This document shows positions 43,521 to 56,106 of a stretch of DNA of 64,000 nucleotides, one piece after another. The position numbers and the translations under genes were made by a program. The notes under the pieces are model-generated. The model made no database searches. It was not told the origin of the DNA and worked only from the letters and a program-made list of their open reading frames with translations. The stretch comes from Volvox africanus. Its lineage: Eukaryota > Chlorophyta > Chlorophyceae > Chlamydomonadales > Volvocaceae. Location: positions 1 through 64,000 of the forward strand of contig BSDZ01000017.1 of NCBI GenBank assembly GCA_030268105.1, written 5' to 3'. Position 1 is the stretch's first letter. Each line of letters starts with the position of its first letter.

Positions 43521-44404
43521 ACTATCCCCCCTCCCGTATGCAGCGTCCTAGCTGCATCGAACAGCATCGCCTGCAGAGATCATTGGGTCTGCGTGGCACG
43601 TAGACGAGGTTCCTCCAATAGGGGCTTCATTTCTGGCGAGAAGTTACGCATCGGCTCCCAAGAGTTGTGCTCGCTAGAATAGCCAGTCCACTTGTCCAGG
43701 TACTCATGTACCTTCCGCTTTCGTCGTTGTCGGCCTTTATGATGAACCCGATAATCTAGGATTCACTCCACATCATACACCTTTTGTTTGCCTGCAATCC
43801 AGGTCTCGGGACCAGGGTCCATTACTGCAGGGGTATCGGTGTCATTTGCAACAGGTGTTGCACCGCGATAAGGACGGATGAGGGAGATATGAAACGTGGG
43901 ATGAATATTCATGTCAGGGGGTAGGGATAGCTCCACGGCTACATTTCCTACCATGCGAACAACGGGATATGGGCCAATCCAGTGAGGTAGTAATTTTTGG
44001 GGACCGTCGGCGAGCAAACGTAGGTTCTTAGTGCTCAACAAAACCATTTGTCCCACCAAAAATGTTACGTCTCGTTTGGATTTGTTATAGTAGTCCGTTG
44101 TCCGTTGTTGTGCCGCGTCCAAACATGCCTTCACGTCTGTCATGCGGGATAGGAACGACTTGGCAAAGGTTTTAGCCGCAGGGATGTTCACTTCCAACTC
44201 TCGCCACACGGGTAGCGCAGGATCGAATCCATAATTAAGAAAGAAAGGGCTTTGACCTGTAGAGCGGTTAACAGCGTTGTTCAGCGCAAATTCTGCCAAA
44301 GTCAGAAACGTATCCCAAACAGAGGGTGTGCATCCCGCGAAATTTCGTAACATATTGCCCAACGTGCGATTTGTGCGTTGGGTTTGCCCATCGGATTGTG
44401 GATG
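43521..44404 (-). pseudogene. pol: F2 integrase C-terminal part, inverted
   Basis: It starts at HPQSDGQT and runs through [44 protein letters not shown] and YDVE to a stop near 43763; chromodomain-like sequence follows in another frame. About 120 bp at the start duplicates the end of C2 integrase (42825-42943) in the opposite orientation. Confidence 0.82.
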
Positions 44405-45620
44405 TTCCTATCTGGGCACAGCAAGCCAGCCCAACGGCGGTCTCACAGCTAGAACTGCTTTCGTTGATCCCGATACCGTTGGGACTCGTATTATGTCAGA
44501 TCCCATTGTTCTACAGACCCCTTCACACTTAATTGTACCACTGTCGGCAGCGGCTACAAGGAGTGGAGCTGGAGTGCAACGGGCTCCGATAACACCTGCG
44601 GTTCAAGAACCCGTCGGAATACCGGAGGTTATGAAATTGACCATCCCCGTGCCTAAGCTCAATATCTCCACTGACGAAAAGGCAAAGAATTCAGGACATA
44701 GTGTCGCGGATAGGACACGAGCCTACGTTCGTGACGCTAGGCAATATCTACAAGCGGTGCACGGGGGGGGATGCGATTCCATAAAATGCCTGTTCGTTGG
44801 GAATACCCTTGAGGGTGCTGCAAAGGATTGGTATGACGAGTGGACAACCGGTAGAGTTAAATATACGTTTGATAACCTGATCGATGCTCTCCTCGCTTGT
44901 TTTGCTACCGAAGTTCGCTTGCGTAGTAACGAGGCTCGTAAGACGCTGGCACAAGGCACGTACCATATGCGTCCACACAAGACCGTCCCTGCTTATCAGT
45001 CACGTTTTGAGGCACTGATAACTCCTATCGTTAACTTCCCTGAGGAGGATTGCATCTTTTGGTTTCATCGCGGTCTTACCGAATCCCTTGCACGATGGTG
45101 CGCCACTGACCTCAATGGAATTCCACTCCAATCTTACGATGCCTTGGTAACTTTCACTAGAGGTGCGGAGGTTCGGAATTTGGCTGGTCGGGACGCTAAA
45201 CAACTTAATCCTCGCGTTCACGTGATGCGAGCGCAGGAACTACCTTTGGAGTCGACACCGAAGGACCAGGGTCCTGACCGCCAACGCCCTGCGGTGGCCG
45301 CGACTACCGTTTGAAAGGAAAGATGGTATGACGCTCACGGACGCCAAAGCCCAAGTAACCGTGGGTCCGCAGGAGCTGGGCCAAGTTCGGGCCATATGAA
45401 AGGGAAACGAAGGGGGAGCACGCCGACTGTAGCTGCAATGCAGAATGCGGCTCCTAGTATTAAAAAGCCCCGGACAGAGGATCCATACACGCAGAAGTGG
45501 GAGTGCCGACGTTCGGAGTTTGATCGTCAGAAGTTTGCTAATCTCTGCCTGACGTGTGCAGGAGAGCATCCCACTCGCGAGTGTCCTCTGTTACCGCCTT
45601 TCGTACCCAAGACGACTTAG
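44405..45620 (+). pseudogene. gag: F3 gag, one internal stop, 5' end missing
   Basis: It begins abruptly at a Gag N-terminal segment (SYLGTASQPNGG) with no leader or LTR. Capsid motifs TRAYVRDARQYLQAV, AAKDWYDEW, VPAYQSRFEAL and FWFHRGL correspond to F1, but the sequence is clearly diverged. A TGA at 45312-45314 interrupts the basic linker. The knuckle reads CLTCAGEHPTREC (CX2CX3HX4C), and gag ends in UAG at 45618-45620. Confidence 0.87.
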
Positions 45621-45659
45621 GAAGTTGCCCGGGCTGCGGAGGAAGGGACTCCTCCCGGG
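45618..45659 (+). promoter_or_regulatory. Candidate F3 gag-pol UAG readthrough site
   Basis: UAG (45618-45620) is followed by a 7-nt spacer, CCCGGG (45628-45633), a 20-nt loop and CCCGGG (45654-45659). The geometry is identical to F1 although the loop sequence differs. Confidence 0.6.
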
Positions 45660-46261
45660 ACTGAAGGAAGTGTATGTGGCCGCTGGCCTTTGTTGCGTCT
45701 GGCTGTGAAGGCTCTTTTACCTTCCGTTTTTGGACTAATCGAGCAGGCTATCGGGCGACGTTTTTCGCTTGACGGTCGCATGGGACTAAATCATTTTGAC
45801 TCGCTGTGTAATTTATTTGCACCGCGCTGTCCTCTTTCTTCCCTCGATTTATCCGGCCACGTTACTTTGTTTATCCCTTCATCTTTCCGTGAGTTGTGCG
45901 AGCAGCTCACTAGGTATAAGAGATATCGTCGTCAAAATCCGGACACTGCAGCTTGCATAATAATTCCCTCTTATAGTCAACGCAAAGTTGCGTCACTGCT
46001 GGAAGGTATGCAATGTGTTCTCCGATTTGAGTCGGATGCTGTTCTGTTCAATGGTGTGGATGTGATGGGGAGGCCAACGGTACTACCTAAACTACCTTAC
46101 ACTGCTGAAGTTTGGTTTGAGGCCCCTCTTTTGGATTCTACCAGGTTTGAGCCTGCTCTAGGATCACTTCTGCTTTCTGCGGAGTCGACTCCAACAGGAA
46201 ATCGTGTTCCTGTCATCGAAATCGGCCTCAGTGATCGACTAATGAAGGCGCTTGTGGATAC
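45621..46261 (+). pseudogene. pol: F3 pol, N-terminal domain and start of protease
   Basis: It is in frame with gag. It encodes LDLSGHVTLFIPSSFRELCE, DTAACIIIPSY, AVLFNGVDVMGRP and TAEVWFEAP, conserved with F1. It then reaches KALVDT of the protease, where element F inserts. No later F3 pol is present, except perhaps the scrap at 62790-62855. Confidence 0.88.
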
Positions 46262-47118
46262 TGTTGTGCTACGGTTCATTTCCCGCCGATGCGTAGGTCG
46301 ATGCGACCCTACGAGGCGAAATGCTATCTTGACGAACGCATGAATGATCATTGCATATGAATAAACCTGCATGATATAAATGTATTCGCATACATTTATA
46401 TATACATTTGGCATGTTGTCATTATCCATCGGGACATCGCATCATGGCAAATCCACCTAGCATGCATGAAATACCGAATCATTGAAGTGTGTATTATGCT
46501 CGTGCTACGAAACGATAAGTAATATTATTTGATATAATATTACTTCATTACAGCACACGTTGAGAGCGCCGCACTCGTCGCGATGCATGCCTTGCAACCG
46601 AATATCGTTATTCGGACCCTTGCATCATGCGAATGCCGGAAAGGCTTATACGTTGTTATGCTTGGACATCGCCTATACGCAGTAGGGTTGTCACACTTAG
46701 GATCGGCCTCCTAGTGTGAATCGTACGACATTGCGATGCTGCAAGTATAACAGATGCGAGGACGGCTAAGTAAAGGAGAGATTCCAATAATAAGCAAGAG
46801 AAGATATTCGATACCGGAGAACACTCGTGTGTTCTACATTATTATTACTATACGCTATTCTACGTAGCCCGAGCTAAGCCTAAACTTCACTATTCACCGC
46901 CGCGTGATGATTGCTTGCTTCCGGCGCTGACAGCGATTACGTCCATTGCACCGCTTCGATCTGTAAGACTGTAAGTTATATCTCTTCTTGTTTGAAGTCT
47001 TCCGCTGTCTCTGCTTGCTCACGCTTGTCTTGCTGTACTTGCAAGTGCTCGCGCATCGGTGTCGAAAGCCTTCAGACGCGCAGATACTTATGAGCAAACA
47101 CGAAGGAGAGGTACAACA
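46262..47118 (+). repeat. Element F 5' LTR
   Basis: 857 bp, TGTTGTGC to GGTACAACA. It carries an extra AAGGAGAGATTCCAATAATA-type segment near 46770-46795 compared with other F1 LTRs. Confidence 0.92.
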
Positions 47119-47584
47119 AATTGATATCGAGACAGGTTCGTTGCCTAACTGTCTCTCTTTGTCTAATCGGAAGTAGGTTCTTTCTATGGCGAGTTCCAGC
47201 GACGAACCACGAGGACCGCTAGATACTTTTGCCGAAGACCTAGGCCGCACCGTCTTGGACGCCGCCGCTTCCGGTTTGTAATTGTTTAATTGCTTTTGCT
47301 TAGATTGCTGCACTTGTTGTGTAAGTGTACGCTCTGAGTCGCAGGTAATCTCAGTGCACCGGCATTGCTTGCCGTGGCGACTGAGACCGGCTTTCGTCCG
47401 GACCATCTGGCGACTCTCATCGCCCAAACTATGGAGATCAGGACTCAGCTGGGCAAGTACTTGCTGAGTTTACTGAATCTTCTCAAGAGTACTGTCGGTA
47501 GGCTCACCGAATCGCTTTGTACTCTTGCCTTTGCGATAGAAGTCGGCTTCTATTACGCAAACCTAGGGTATCGCTTCGTGCTCC
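47119..47584 (+). other. Element F leader
   Basis: The primer site is mutated to TGATATCGAGACAGG. The 84-codon leader ORF is present at 47365-47619 and overlaps the gag start; the 31-codon ORF starts near 47186. Confidence 0.6.
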
Positions 47585-48820
47585 ATGTCCGCGGAACACG
47601 ACAATACGCCGCACACTAGCCAAGCTAGCCAACCCGATTTTGTTGTGGCTGCTAGAGCTCCGGATAGGGGTCTTGAGACTGTTGGCACGCGAGCCACTCA
47701 AGAGCCCCTTGTCCTTCAGACCCCTGCTCACTTAATTGTGCCGCATTCAGCAGTTAACACCAATATGGACAACACTGCTGGACCAAGGGTTCTGCCATTA
47801 CCTCAAGCTCGAGGGCATGATGACATCCCTGAGGTGATGAGATTGTCAATTCCCGTTCCTAGGCTCAATATCTCGCTAACTGAAAAGACATCAGGACATA
47901 GCATAGCCGATGCAACTTGTGCGTACGTGCGTGACGCTAAAAAGTACCTCCAGGCTGTTCATGGTGGCGATAATGATGGTATCAGGTGTCTCTTCGTTGG
48001 TAATACCCTCGAGGGCTCAGCGAAGGACTGGTATCGCGAATGGACCACCGCCCGGGGCGACTATACTTTTGACGAGATGATCGCCGCTTTGCTTGCACAG
48101 TTCGCTACTGAGGTTCAAGCACGTGATGTGGAGGCTAGTAAGGTTTTGGCAGCCGGTAGCTACCACATGCGTCGGGGTGAAAATGTACCTGCGTACCAGT
48201 CACGCTTCGAAGCACTTGTGACCCCCATTGCTGATCTCACCGAAACCGAGCGTGTCTTTTGGTTTAAGCGAGGCCTGACGAAACTTTTGGCTAAATGGTG
48301 CGCTACTGACTTGGCTGGGGTGCCGATCAAGTCGTATGATGCTTTGGTCGCTTTTGCTAAGGGTACGGAGATACGACTCCTTGCCAGTGAGGAAGAAGTC
48401 AAGTCTGTCCCTCGTGCAAATGCCGTGCAAGTGCAGGATCGTCTTGGGGAAGCTGTAGCTCTCGACCAGGAACTCGGAGCGACCCGCCCCACGCCTACTG
48501 CCGCGACGCGACGCAGCAACCGGCAACGCCAGGCGCGCGGGGGCGCTAGCTCGGGTGTCCACGGGTCAGGAGGAGCAGGTCCGAGCTCGGACCCGGCTAA
48601 GAGCAGGAAGCGTGGTGGTGCGCCGTCGTCGGCAGCCGCACAGCGCTCTGACCCCAATGCGAAGCGGACTCACACGGATGACTCGTTTATGCCAAAATGG
48701 AATTGCAATCGTTCCGAGTTTGAACGTTGGAAAGCGGCCAATGTTTGTCTACGGTGCGCGGAGAGTCATCCTACCAAGGATTGCCCGTTACTGCCGCCGT
48801 TTGTACCTCAGCCGAAATAG
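47585..48820 (+). CDS. gag: Element F Gag, 411 aa, intact
   Basis: Same length and start as A, B and D (MSAEHDNTPHTSQASQ). Capsid motifs and the CLRCAESHPTKDC knuckle are present. Some substitutions lie at otherwise invariant sites (ATCAYVRD, LLAQFATE). It ends in UAG with spacer and stem (48828-48833 with 48854-48859, 20-nt loop). Confidence 0.9.
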   Translation: MSAEHDNTPHTSQASQPDFVVAARAPDRGLETVGTRATQEPLVLQTPAHLIVPHSAVNTNMDNTAGPRVLPLPQARGHDDIPEVMRLSIPVPRLNISLTEKTSGHSIADATCAYVRDAKKYLQAVHGGDNDGIRCLFVGNTLEGSAKDWYREWTTARGDYTFDEMIAALLAQFATEVQARDVEASKVLAAGSYHMRRGENVPAYQSRFEALVTPIADLTETERVFWFKRGLTKLLAKWCATDLAGVPIKSYDALVAFAKGTEIRLLASEEEVKSVPRANAVQVQDRLGEAVALDQELGATRPTPTAATRRSNRQRQARGGASSGVHGSGGAGPSSDPAKSRKRGGAPSSAAAQRSDPNAKRTHTDDSFMPKWNCNRSEFERWKAANVCLRCAESHPTKDCPLLPPFVPQPK

Positions 48821-51800
48821 GGGCTTGCCCGGGTTCCTGTGGAGGGGGCACCGCCCGGGATTTCTGAACTAACGCGTGGTCGGTGGTCATCCTTATGGCC
48901 AGCCATGAAGGCATTGTTGCCTTGCGTACTTGGACACATCGAGCGAGTCATTGCGCGACGCATCACGCTTGACGGGCGCACGGGACTTCTCTGCTTCGAT
49001 CCGTTGTGTAATTTGTTTACACCTCGCCGTCCCCTGTCATCTATCGATCTGTCAAACCACGTGGTTTTGTTCATCCCCTCGTCTCTGCGTGAGATGTCGG
49101 AACAGTTGGCCGTTTACAGGAGATGTAGGCGTCAATACCCAGGCACTGCCGCATGTGTATTACTCCCTGCTTTCTGTCAGCACAAGGCAGAGGCATCGTT
49201 AAGGGGTATGCGGTGTGTCCACCGGTTCGAACCGGGCACCGTTTTGTTTAACGGTGTGGATCGGTAGGTATGCTGGCTCCGTGGCCAGGAACATCCTACT
49301 CGGTTGACGTTTGGTACGAAGCTCCTGATCAGGGTGCCGTAAGTTCAGAACCCGCCCTAAGTGCACTGACGTTGTCTTCCGGGCAGTCGCTCGTAGATAA
49401 CCGTGTCCCAGTGGTTCAGATCGGTCTAAATGGCCGTACCCTGAAGGCACTCGTTGACACCGGTGCCAGCGACGACTTCATCTCTGTCGCAGAGGTGAAT
49501 GCGCTGGGGTTGACTCCAGAGTCGTCTGATTGTCCACAGGTTACCCTTGCTGACGGGGGTAAGCATCCCATCGTGGGCAGGATCACCCTTAGCCTATCGT
49601 TAGGCCCTTTGCGTGTTGTGACCTGGCCGTACGTGCTGCAGGGCTTAGCAGAGACTGCACCGTACATAATGGGGTCTTCGACATTACGGCAGTACCGCGC
49701 GCGCATCGACATGGAGACCGCAACCCTGCATATGTGCAAGGGTACTCTGTCGATTAAGGTACCTTTCCTGTCGTTCAAACATGTCACACCAAAGGAGGGC
49801 GAAGCTGAGGCGGTGCCTATGGTTAATTTCGCTGTGACCGCAATGGCCGCGTGAATCAAACCAGAGCTAGTCGGGCGTAAGGAAGCCATCCGTTTGTTAC
49901 GGAAGGGTGCCCACGGACTGCTTTTGAGGCCGCGGGTGAGCTGTTGTGCCACCACTGCACAGACTTCTGTGGATCCTGAGGTTGAGGCCCTACTAGCACA
50001 GTATGAGGACGTCTTCAAAGATATCCCTGGCCTACCACCTATGCGTCCTGTTGATCACACAATCCCTCTCATGCCTGGAGTGCAGCCTACGGCCCGGCCA
50101 ATGTACAGGTTGAGTCCATTGGAGCTGGACGAGGTGAAGCGCCAGGTGACGGATTTGCTTGCGAAGGGTATGATACGCCCCAGCACATCCCCGTATTCTG
50201 CACCGATTTTGTTTGTCGGTAAGAAGGATGGGACCTTGCGCATGTGCATCGATTACCGGGGGTTGAATGCGAGCACGGTGAAAAATCGCTACCCTTTGCC
50301 ACGCGTTGACGACCTGTTGGATAAGCTGAAGGGCTCGGCTTATTTTTCCTCGATTGACTTGCAACAGGGCTATAATCAGATCCGCATCGCTGCCTCTGAT
50401 ATCCCGAAAACCGCTTTCCGGACGCCCTTCTGTCATTTCGAGTATAAGGTCCTATCGTTTGGTTTGACTAATGCCCCTGCGACGTTTCAGGCGGTTATGG
50501 ACCGAATGTTTAGGCCGTCTATCGACAGGTTTGTTGTTTGCTACCTGGATGACATCTTGGTTTATTCTAAGACGCGTGAGGAGCACTTGGAGCATCTTCG
50601 GCTAGTGCTCGACGTTATGAGGCGGGAGCAATTGTTTGCTAAACGCGCCAAATGCTTTTGGTCACAGCCTCAGGTGGAATATTTGGGCCACATTGTGTCG
50701 GCCACCGGTGCTAAGATGGACCCACGGAAGGTCGCCATGGTTCGCGATTGGCCCGCGGCTCAGAACCTCACGGAGCTGCGTAAGTTCCTTGGCTTGACCA
50801 ATTATTTCCGAAAGATCATTGAAAAGTATTCCATCATTGCGGCCCCACTTACTAACTTAACTCGCAAAGGCGTTTTCGTTTCGCTCGAGTCGTGGACGTC
50901 GCAATGCCAGCAGGCATTCGAAGAACTCAAGCGAGTCGTTGCCGAAGATGTCACCCTTGCATTCCCTGATTACTCGTTGCCGTTTCGTGTTGAGGTAGTG
51001 TCTGATGCCTCAGTATTTGGAAGCGGCGCTGTATTGTTACAGGAAGGACGACCGATTGCCTTCACGAGTAAGAAGTTTTCTGGTGCGGAGATTCACTACA
51101 CCACCGGGGAACAGGAGCTTTTGGCAGTGTTGCATGCTTTAAAAGAATGGCGCTGTTACCTCGAGGGACGCCCATTTACTTTAAAGACTGACCACAAGCC
51201 CCTAACGTTTTTGCAAAGCGTTCCGACGTTGAACCGCCGTCAGGCTAGGTGGATGGAATACCTAGCTAGGTTCGACTGCACCTGGGAGTACATTGCCAGT
51301 AAACTAAATATTGCCGATGCTCTCAGTCGACATCCGTCGCTACACGCTGCAATTTTGGCAGCACCTGTCGTGCGACCGCATAACGAGGAGGTGCCGATCA
51401 CGACGGACCTCGCAGAGCGGTTGAAGGTGGCCTACAACGCAGATGCCTGGTTCTCGGAGCCGGCTAATGTGGAATACCTTCGCAAGCAGAATGGCCTTTG
51501 GCTACGGACGGAGGGTGCAGCTACGCAAATCGTCGTTCCGAACGACGACGCGCTACGCTACGACATCCTTGCGCGGTTCCACGAGGACCCCTTAGCAGGA
51601 CACCCTGGTAGCAAGCGGTTGGTCGAGTTGGTGCAACGTTCCTTTTGGTGGCCTCGTTTGGCTAACGATGCGGCGAACTTCGTCCAGACATGCAGTCTGT
51701 GCCAGCGCAATAAGGCTTTGTCCGGTAAGGGCCATGGGTTGTTGCAACCGTTGCCTGTCCCGGATGCGCCTTGGGAAAGTGTTTCCATGGACTTCGTAGT

Positions 51801-52858
51801 CGCGCTGCCCAAAACTGAGGGGGGATATGATGCGGTGTTCGTAATGGTCGATCGTCTGACTAAGATGGTTCACCTAGCACCATGCACATCATCCTGCACG
51901 GCTGAGCAAACCGTACGTTTGTTTTTCGATAATGTGGTTCGGTTACGCGGGGTTCCCAAAAATGTGATCTTGGACCGCGGTGGGTAGCGCTCTGCCAGCT
52001 AGTTGGCATGCGTGTCAACCTGAGACAGCATACCACCCGCAGACTGATGGTCAAACCGAACGCACGAATCGCACGTTGGGTGATATGTTGCGCAATAATG
52101 CTGGTCGCACACCACTCGTTTGGGATACATATTTGACTGCGGCAGAATTCACGCTTAACAACGCTGTTAACCACTCTACAGGCAAAAGTCCGTTCTTTCT
52201 TAACTACAGGTTTCATCCCGCGCTACCCGTGTGGCGTGAGTTGGAAGTGAACGTGCCTGCTGCTAAACTTTTTGCCAAGTCTTTTATGTCCCGAATCACA
52301 GACGCGAAGTCGTGTTTGGACGCGGCGCAGCAACAAACGACGGAATATTACAACAAATCCAAGCAGCATGTGACGTTTTCGGAAGGGCAACTCGTGTTGC
52401 TAAGCACCAAGAACTTGCGTTCCTTGGCAGACGGATCCTGAAAACTCTTACCCCGCTGGATTGGTCTGTATCCTGTCGTGCGCATGGTTGGGAATGTGGC
52501 TGTGGAGCTTGCATTGCCCGCTGATATGACCATTCACCCCACGTTTCACGTATCGCTTGTCCGTCCTTATCGTGGTACGGAATCCGTCCCTGAGCCTGCT
52601 AACGCCCCTGCAGCGATCGAACCAGTTCCCAAGACCTGGATCGCTGGTAAACAGAAGTTTAACGATGTGGAGCAGGTGTTAGATTATTGTGCGCGTCGTG
52701 TGGGCCGACACCGACGTAAGCGGACAGTACACGAGTACTTCGTCAAGTGGACAGGGTATACAAGCAAGCACAACTCATGGGAACTGGCACGCAACTTCTC
52801 GCAGGACATGAAGCCCCTGCTCGAGGAAGCCCGCAAACGTGCCACGCAAGCCCAATGA
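48821..52858 (+). pseudogene. pol: Element F pol, multiple lesions
   Basis: All domains are recognisable: pre-protease domain (48839-49264), protease (LVDTGASDD), RT ([13 protein letters not shown]), RNase H, integrase and chromodomain. Lesions are a frameshift with TAG near 49265, a TGA at 49852-49854, a deletion in the integrase core near 51985 that removes QFTSKFW, and a TGA at 52439-52441. No functional Pol is possible from this copy. Confidence 0.92.
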
Positions 52859-52916
52859 CCCTGCAGTCGATGCTGTATGAAGCAGCGAGGACGCTGCATA
52901 CGGGAGGGGGGATAAT

Positions 52917-53749
52917 TGTTGTGCTACGGTTCATTTCCCGCCGATGCGTAGGTCGATGCGACCCTACGAGGCGAAATGCTATCTTGACAAACGCATGAAT
53001 GATCATTGCATATGAATAAACCTGCATGATATAAACGTATTCGCATACATTTATATACGTTTTGGCATGTTACCATTATACATCGCGACATCGCATCATG
53101 GCAAATCCGCCTAGCATGCATGAAATACCGAATCATTGAAGTGCGCATTATGCTCGTGCTACGAAACAATAAGTAATATTATTTGATATAATATTACTTC
53201 ATTACAGCACACGTTGAGAGCGCCGCACTCGTCGCGATACATGCCTTGCAACCGAATATCGTTATTCGGACCCTTGCATCATGCAAATGCCGGAAAGGCT
53301 TATCGGTTGTTATACATGAACATCGCCTCTACACAGTAGGGTTGTCACACTTAGGATCGGCCTCCTAGTGTGAATTGTACGGCGTAACGATGCTGCGAGT
53401 ATAACAGATGCGAGGACGGCTAAGTAAAGGAGAGATTCTAATACCAGAGAACACTTATGTGTTCAACACTCTTCTTGCTAATCTCTATCCTACTTAGCCC
53501 GAGCTAAGCCTGAACTTTGCTTATCACTGCTGCGTGATGACTGCTTGCTTCCAGTGCTGACGGCGATTACATCCATTGCATCGCTTCGGTCTGCATTGTT
53601 GTAAGTTATATCTCTTCTTGCCTTGAAGTCTTCCGCTGTCTTTGTTTGCTCTCGTGTGCCTTGCTGTACTTGCAAGTGCTCGTGCATCGGTATCTCAAGT
53701 CCCCAGACGCGCAGATACTTATGGGCAAACTCGAAGAAGAGGTACAACA
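52917..53749 (+). repeat. Element F 3' LTR (mosaic)
   Basis: 833 bp, starts after a GGGAGGGGGGATAAT tract and ends GGTACAACA. The start is F-type; later parts (ATACGTTTTGGCATGTTACC, TTCAACACT) are E-type. The 11 bp after it (TACCTGACCAG) are all that separates it from G. Confidence 0.88.
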
Positions 53750-53760
53750 TACCTGACCAG

Positions 53761-54583
53761 TGTTGTGCTACGGTTCATTTCCCGTCGACGCATAGGTCGA
53801 CGCGATCCTATGAGGCGAAGTGCTTTTGTGATGAACGCATTACATATGAATGAATCTGCATGATATAAATGTATTCGCATACATTTATATATGCATTTGG
53901 CATGTTGTCATTATCCATCGCGACATCGCACCATGGCAAATCCGTCTAGCATGCATGAAAGCTCGAAGCATTGAAGTGCGCATTACGCTCGTGCTACGAA
54001 ACGATAAGTAATATTATCTGATATAATATTACTTCATTTAAGCACACGTTGAGAGCGCCGCACTCGTCGCGATACATGCCCTGCAACCGGATATCGTTAT
54101 CCGGACCCTTGCATCATGCGAATGCCGGAAAGGCTTATACGTTGTTACGAGTAGACATCGCCCATACGCAGTAGGGTTGTCACATCTAGGATTGGCCTCC
54201 TAATGTGAATCGTACGGCACTGCGATGCTGCGAGTATAACAGATGCGAGGACGGCTAAGCTAAGAGAGACATTCGATACCGGAGAACACTCGTGTGTTCT
54301 ACATTACTATTGCTATACGATATTCTACTTAGCCCGAGCTAAGCCTGAACTTCGCTAATCACCGCCGCGTGATGATTGCTTGCTTCCGGCGCTGACGGCG
54401 ATTACGTCCATTGCATCATTCCGATCTGTAAGACTGTAAGTTATATCTCTTCTTGTTTGAAGTCTTCCGCTGTCTCTGTTTGCTCTCGCTTGCCTTGCTG
54501 TACTTGCAAGTGCTCGCACATCGGTATCTCAAGTCCCCAGACGTGCAGATACTTATGAGCAAACGCGAACGAGAGGTACAACA
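53761..54583 (+). repeat. Element G LTR, plus orientation
   Basis: 823 bp, TGTTGTGC to GGTACAACA, followed by primer site TGGTATCGAGACAGG from 54587. Confidence 0.92.
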
Positions 54584-55047
54584 ATTTGGTATCGAGACAG
54601 GTTCGTTGCCTAACTGTCTCTCTCTGTCTAATCGGAAGTAGGTTCTTTCTATGGCGAGTTCCAGCGACGAACCACGAGGACCGCTAGATACTTTTGCCGA
54701 GGACTTAGGCCGCGCCGTTTTGGACGCCGCCGCTTCCGGTTTGTAATTGTTTAATTGCTTTTGCTTAGATTGCTGCACTTGTTGTGTAAGTGTACGCTCT
54801 GAGTCGCAGGTAATCTCAGTGCACCGGCATTGCTTGCCGCGGCGACTGAGACCGGCGTTCGTCCGGACCAGTTGGCGACTCTCATTGCCCAAACTACGGA
54901 GATCAGGACTCAGCTGGGTTTACTTGCTGAGTTTGCTGAATCTTCTCAAGAGTACTGTCGGTAGGCTCACCGAATCGCTTTGTACTCTTGCCTTTGCGAT
55001 AGAAGTCGGCTTCTATTACGCAAATCTAGGGTATCGTTTCGTGCTTC
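54584..55047 (+). other. Element G leader
   Basis: It resembles the D leader with primer site at the LTR edge. The 84-codon ORF has an altered middle (GVYLLSLLNLL). No other feature is seen. Confidence 0.6.
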
Positions 55048-56106
55048 ATGTCCGCGGAACACGACGATACGCCGCATACTAGCCTAGCTAGCCAACCCGA
55101 TTTTGTTGTGGCTGCTAGAGCACCGGATAGAGGTCTTGAGACTGTTGGCGCGCGAGCCACTCAAGAGCCCCTTTTCCTTCAGACCCCTGCTCACTTAATT
55201 GTGCCGCATTCAGCAGTGAACACGAATATGGACAACACTGCTGGACCAAGGGTTCTGCCATTACCTCAAGCTCGAGGGCATGATGACATCCCTGAGGTGA
55301 TGAGATTGTCGATTCCCGTTCCTAGGCTCAATATTTTGCTGACCGACAAGACACCAGGGCATAGCATAGCCGATGCAACTCGTGCGTACGTGCGTGACGC
55401 TAAAAAGTATCTCCAGGCTGTTCATGGTGGCGATAATGACGGTATCAGGTGTCTCTTCGTTGGTAACACCCTCGAGGGCGCAGCGAAGGACTGGTATCAC
55501 AATTGGACCAACGCCCGGGGCAGCTATACTTTTGACGAGTTGGTCGCCGCTTTGCTCGCACGATTCGCTACGGAGGTTCAAGCACGCGATGTGGAAGCTC
55601 GCAACGTTTTGGCAGCCGGTAGCTACCACATGCGTCGGGATGAAAATGTACCTGTGTACCAGTCACGCTTCGAAGCACTTGTGACTCCCATTGCTGACCT
55701 CACCGAATCCGAGCGTGTCTTTTGGTTTAGGCGAGGCCTAACGAAACTTTTGGCTAAATGGTGCGCCACTGACTTGGTTGGGGCGCAGATCAAGTCGTAT
55801 GACACGTTGGTCGCTTTTGCTAAGGGTGCGGAGATACGACTCCTTGCCGGCGAGGAAGAAGTCAAGTCTGCCCCTTGTGCGAATGCCGTGCAAGTGCAGG
55901 GTCCGCTTGGGGAAGCTGTAGCTCTCGACCAGGACCTCGGCGCGACCCGCCCCACGCCTACTGCCGCGACGCGACGCAGCAACGGGCAACGCAAGGCGCA
56001 CGGGGGCGCTAGCTCGGGTGTCCGTGGTACAGGAGGAGCAGGTCCGAGCTCGGACCCAGCTAGGAACAGGAAGCGTGGTGGTGCGCCGTCGTCGGCAGCC
56101 GCACAG
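55048..56106 (+). pseudogene. gag: Element G gag, truncated at the inversion
   Basis: It reads from MSAEHDDTPHTSLASQ through the capsid domain to PSSAAAQR in the basic tail. It is then cut off by the inversion before the zinc knuckle. The frame is otherwise open; apparent residues after 56106 come from filler and inverted leader. Confidence 0.9.

Larger units (their letters stand above)
46262..53749 (+). mobile_element. Element F: F1 Gypsy, decayed, with non-matching LTRs
   Basis: It has 5' LTR (46262-47118), gag, pol and 3' LTR (52917-53749) in plus orientation. Left flank GATAC and right flank TACCT do not match. The 3' LTR resembles the 5' LTR for its first ~120 bp and then an E-type LTR. 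Gag is intact, while pol has a frameshift and several stops. Confidence 0.88.

Noticed and set aside
46257..53754. A target duplication for element F from GATAC/TACCT or from GGATAC at 57756
   Set aside because: The flanks do not match at 5 bp. The GGATAC after 57755 is better read as the end of an F2 LTR (GGATACAACA).
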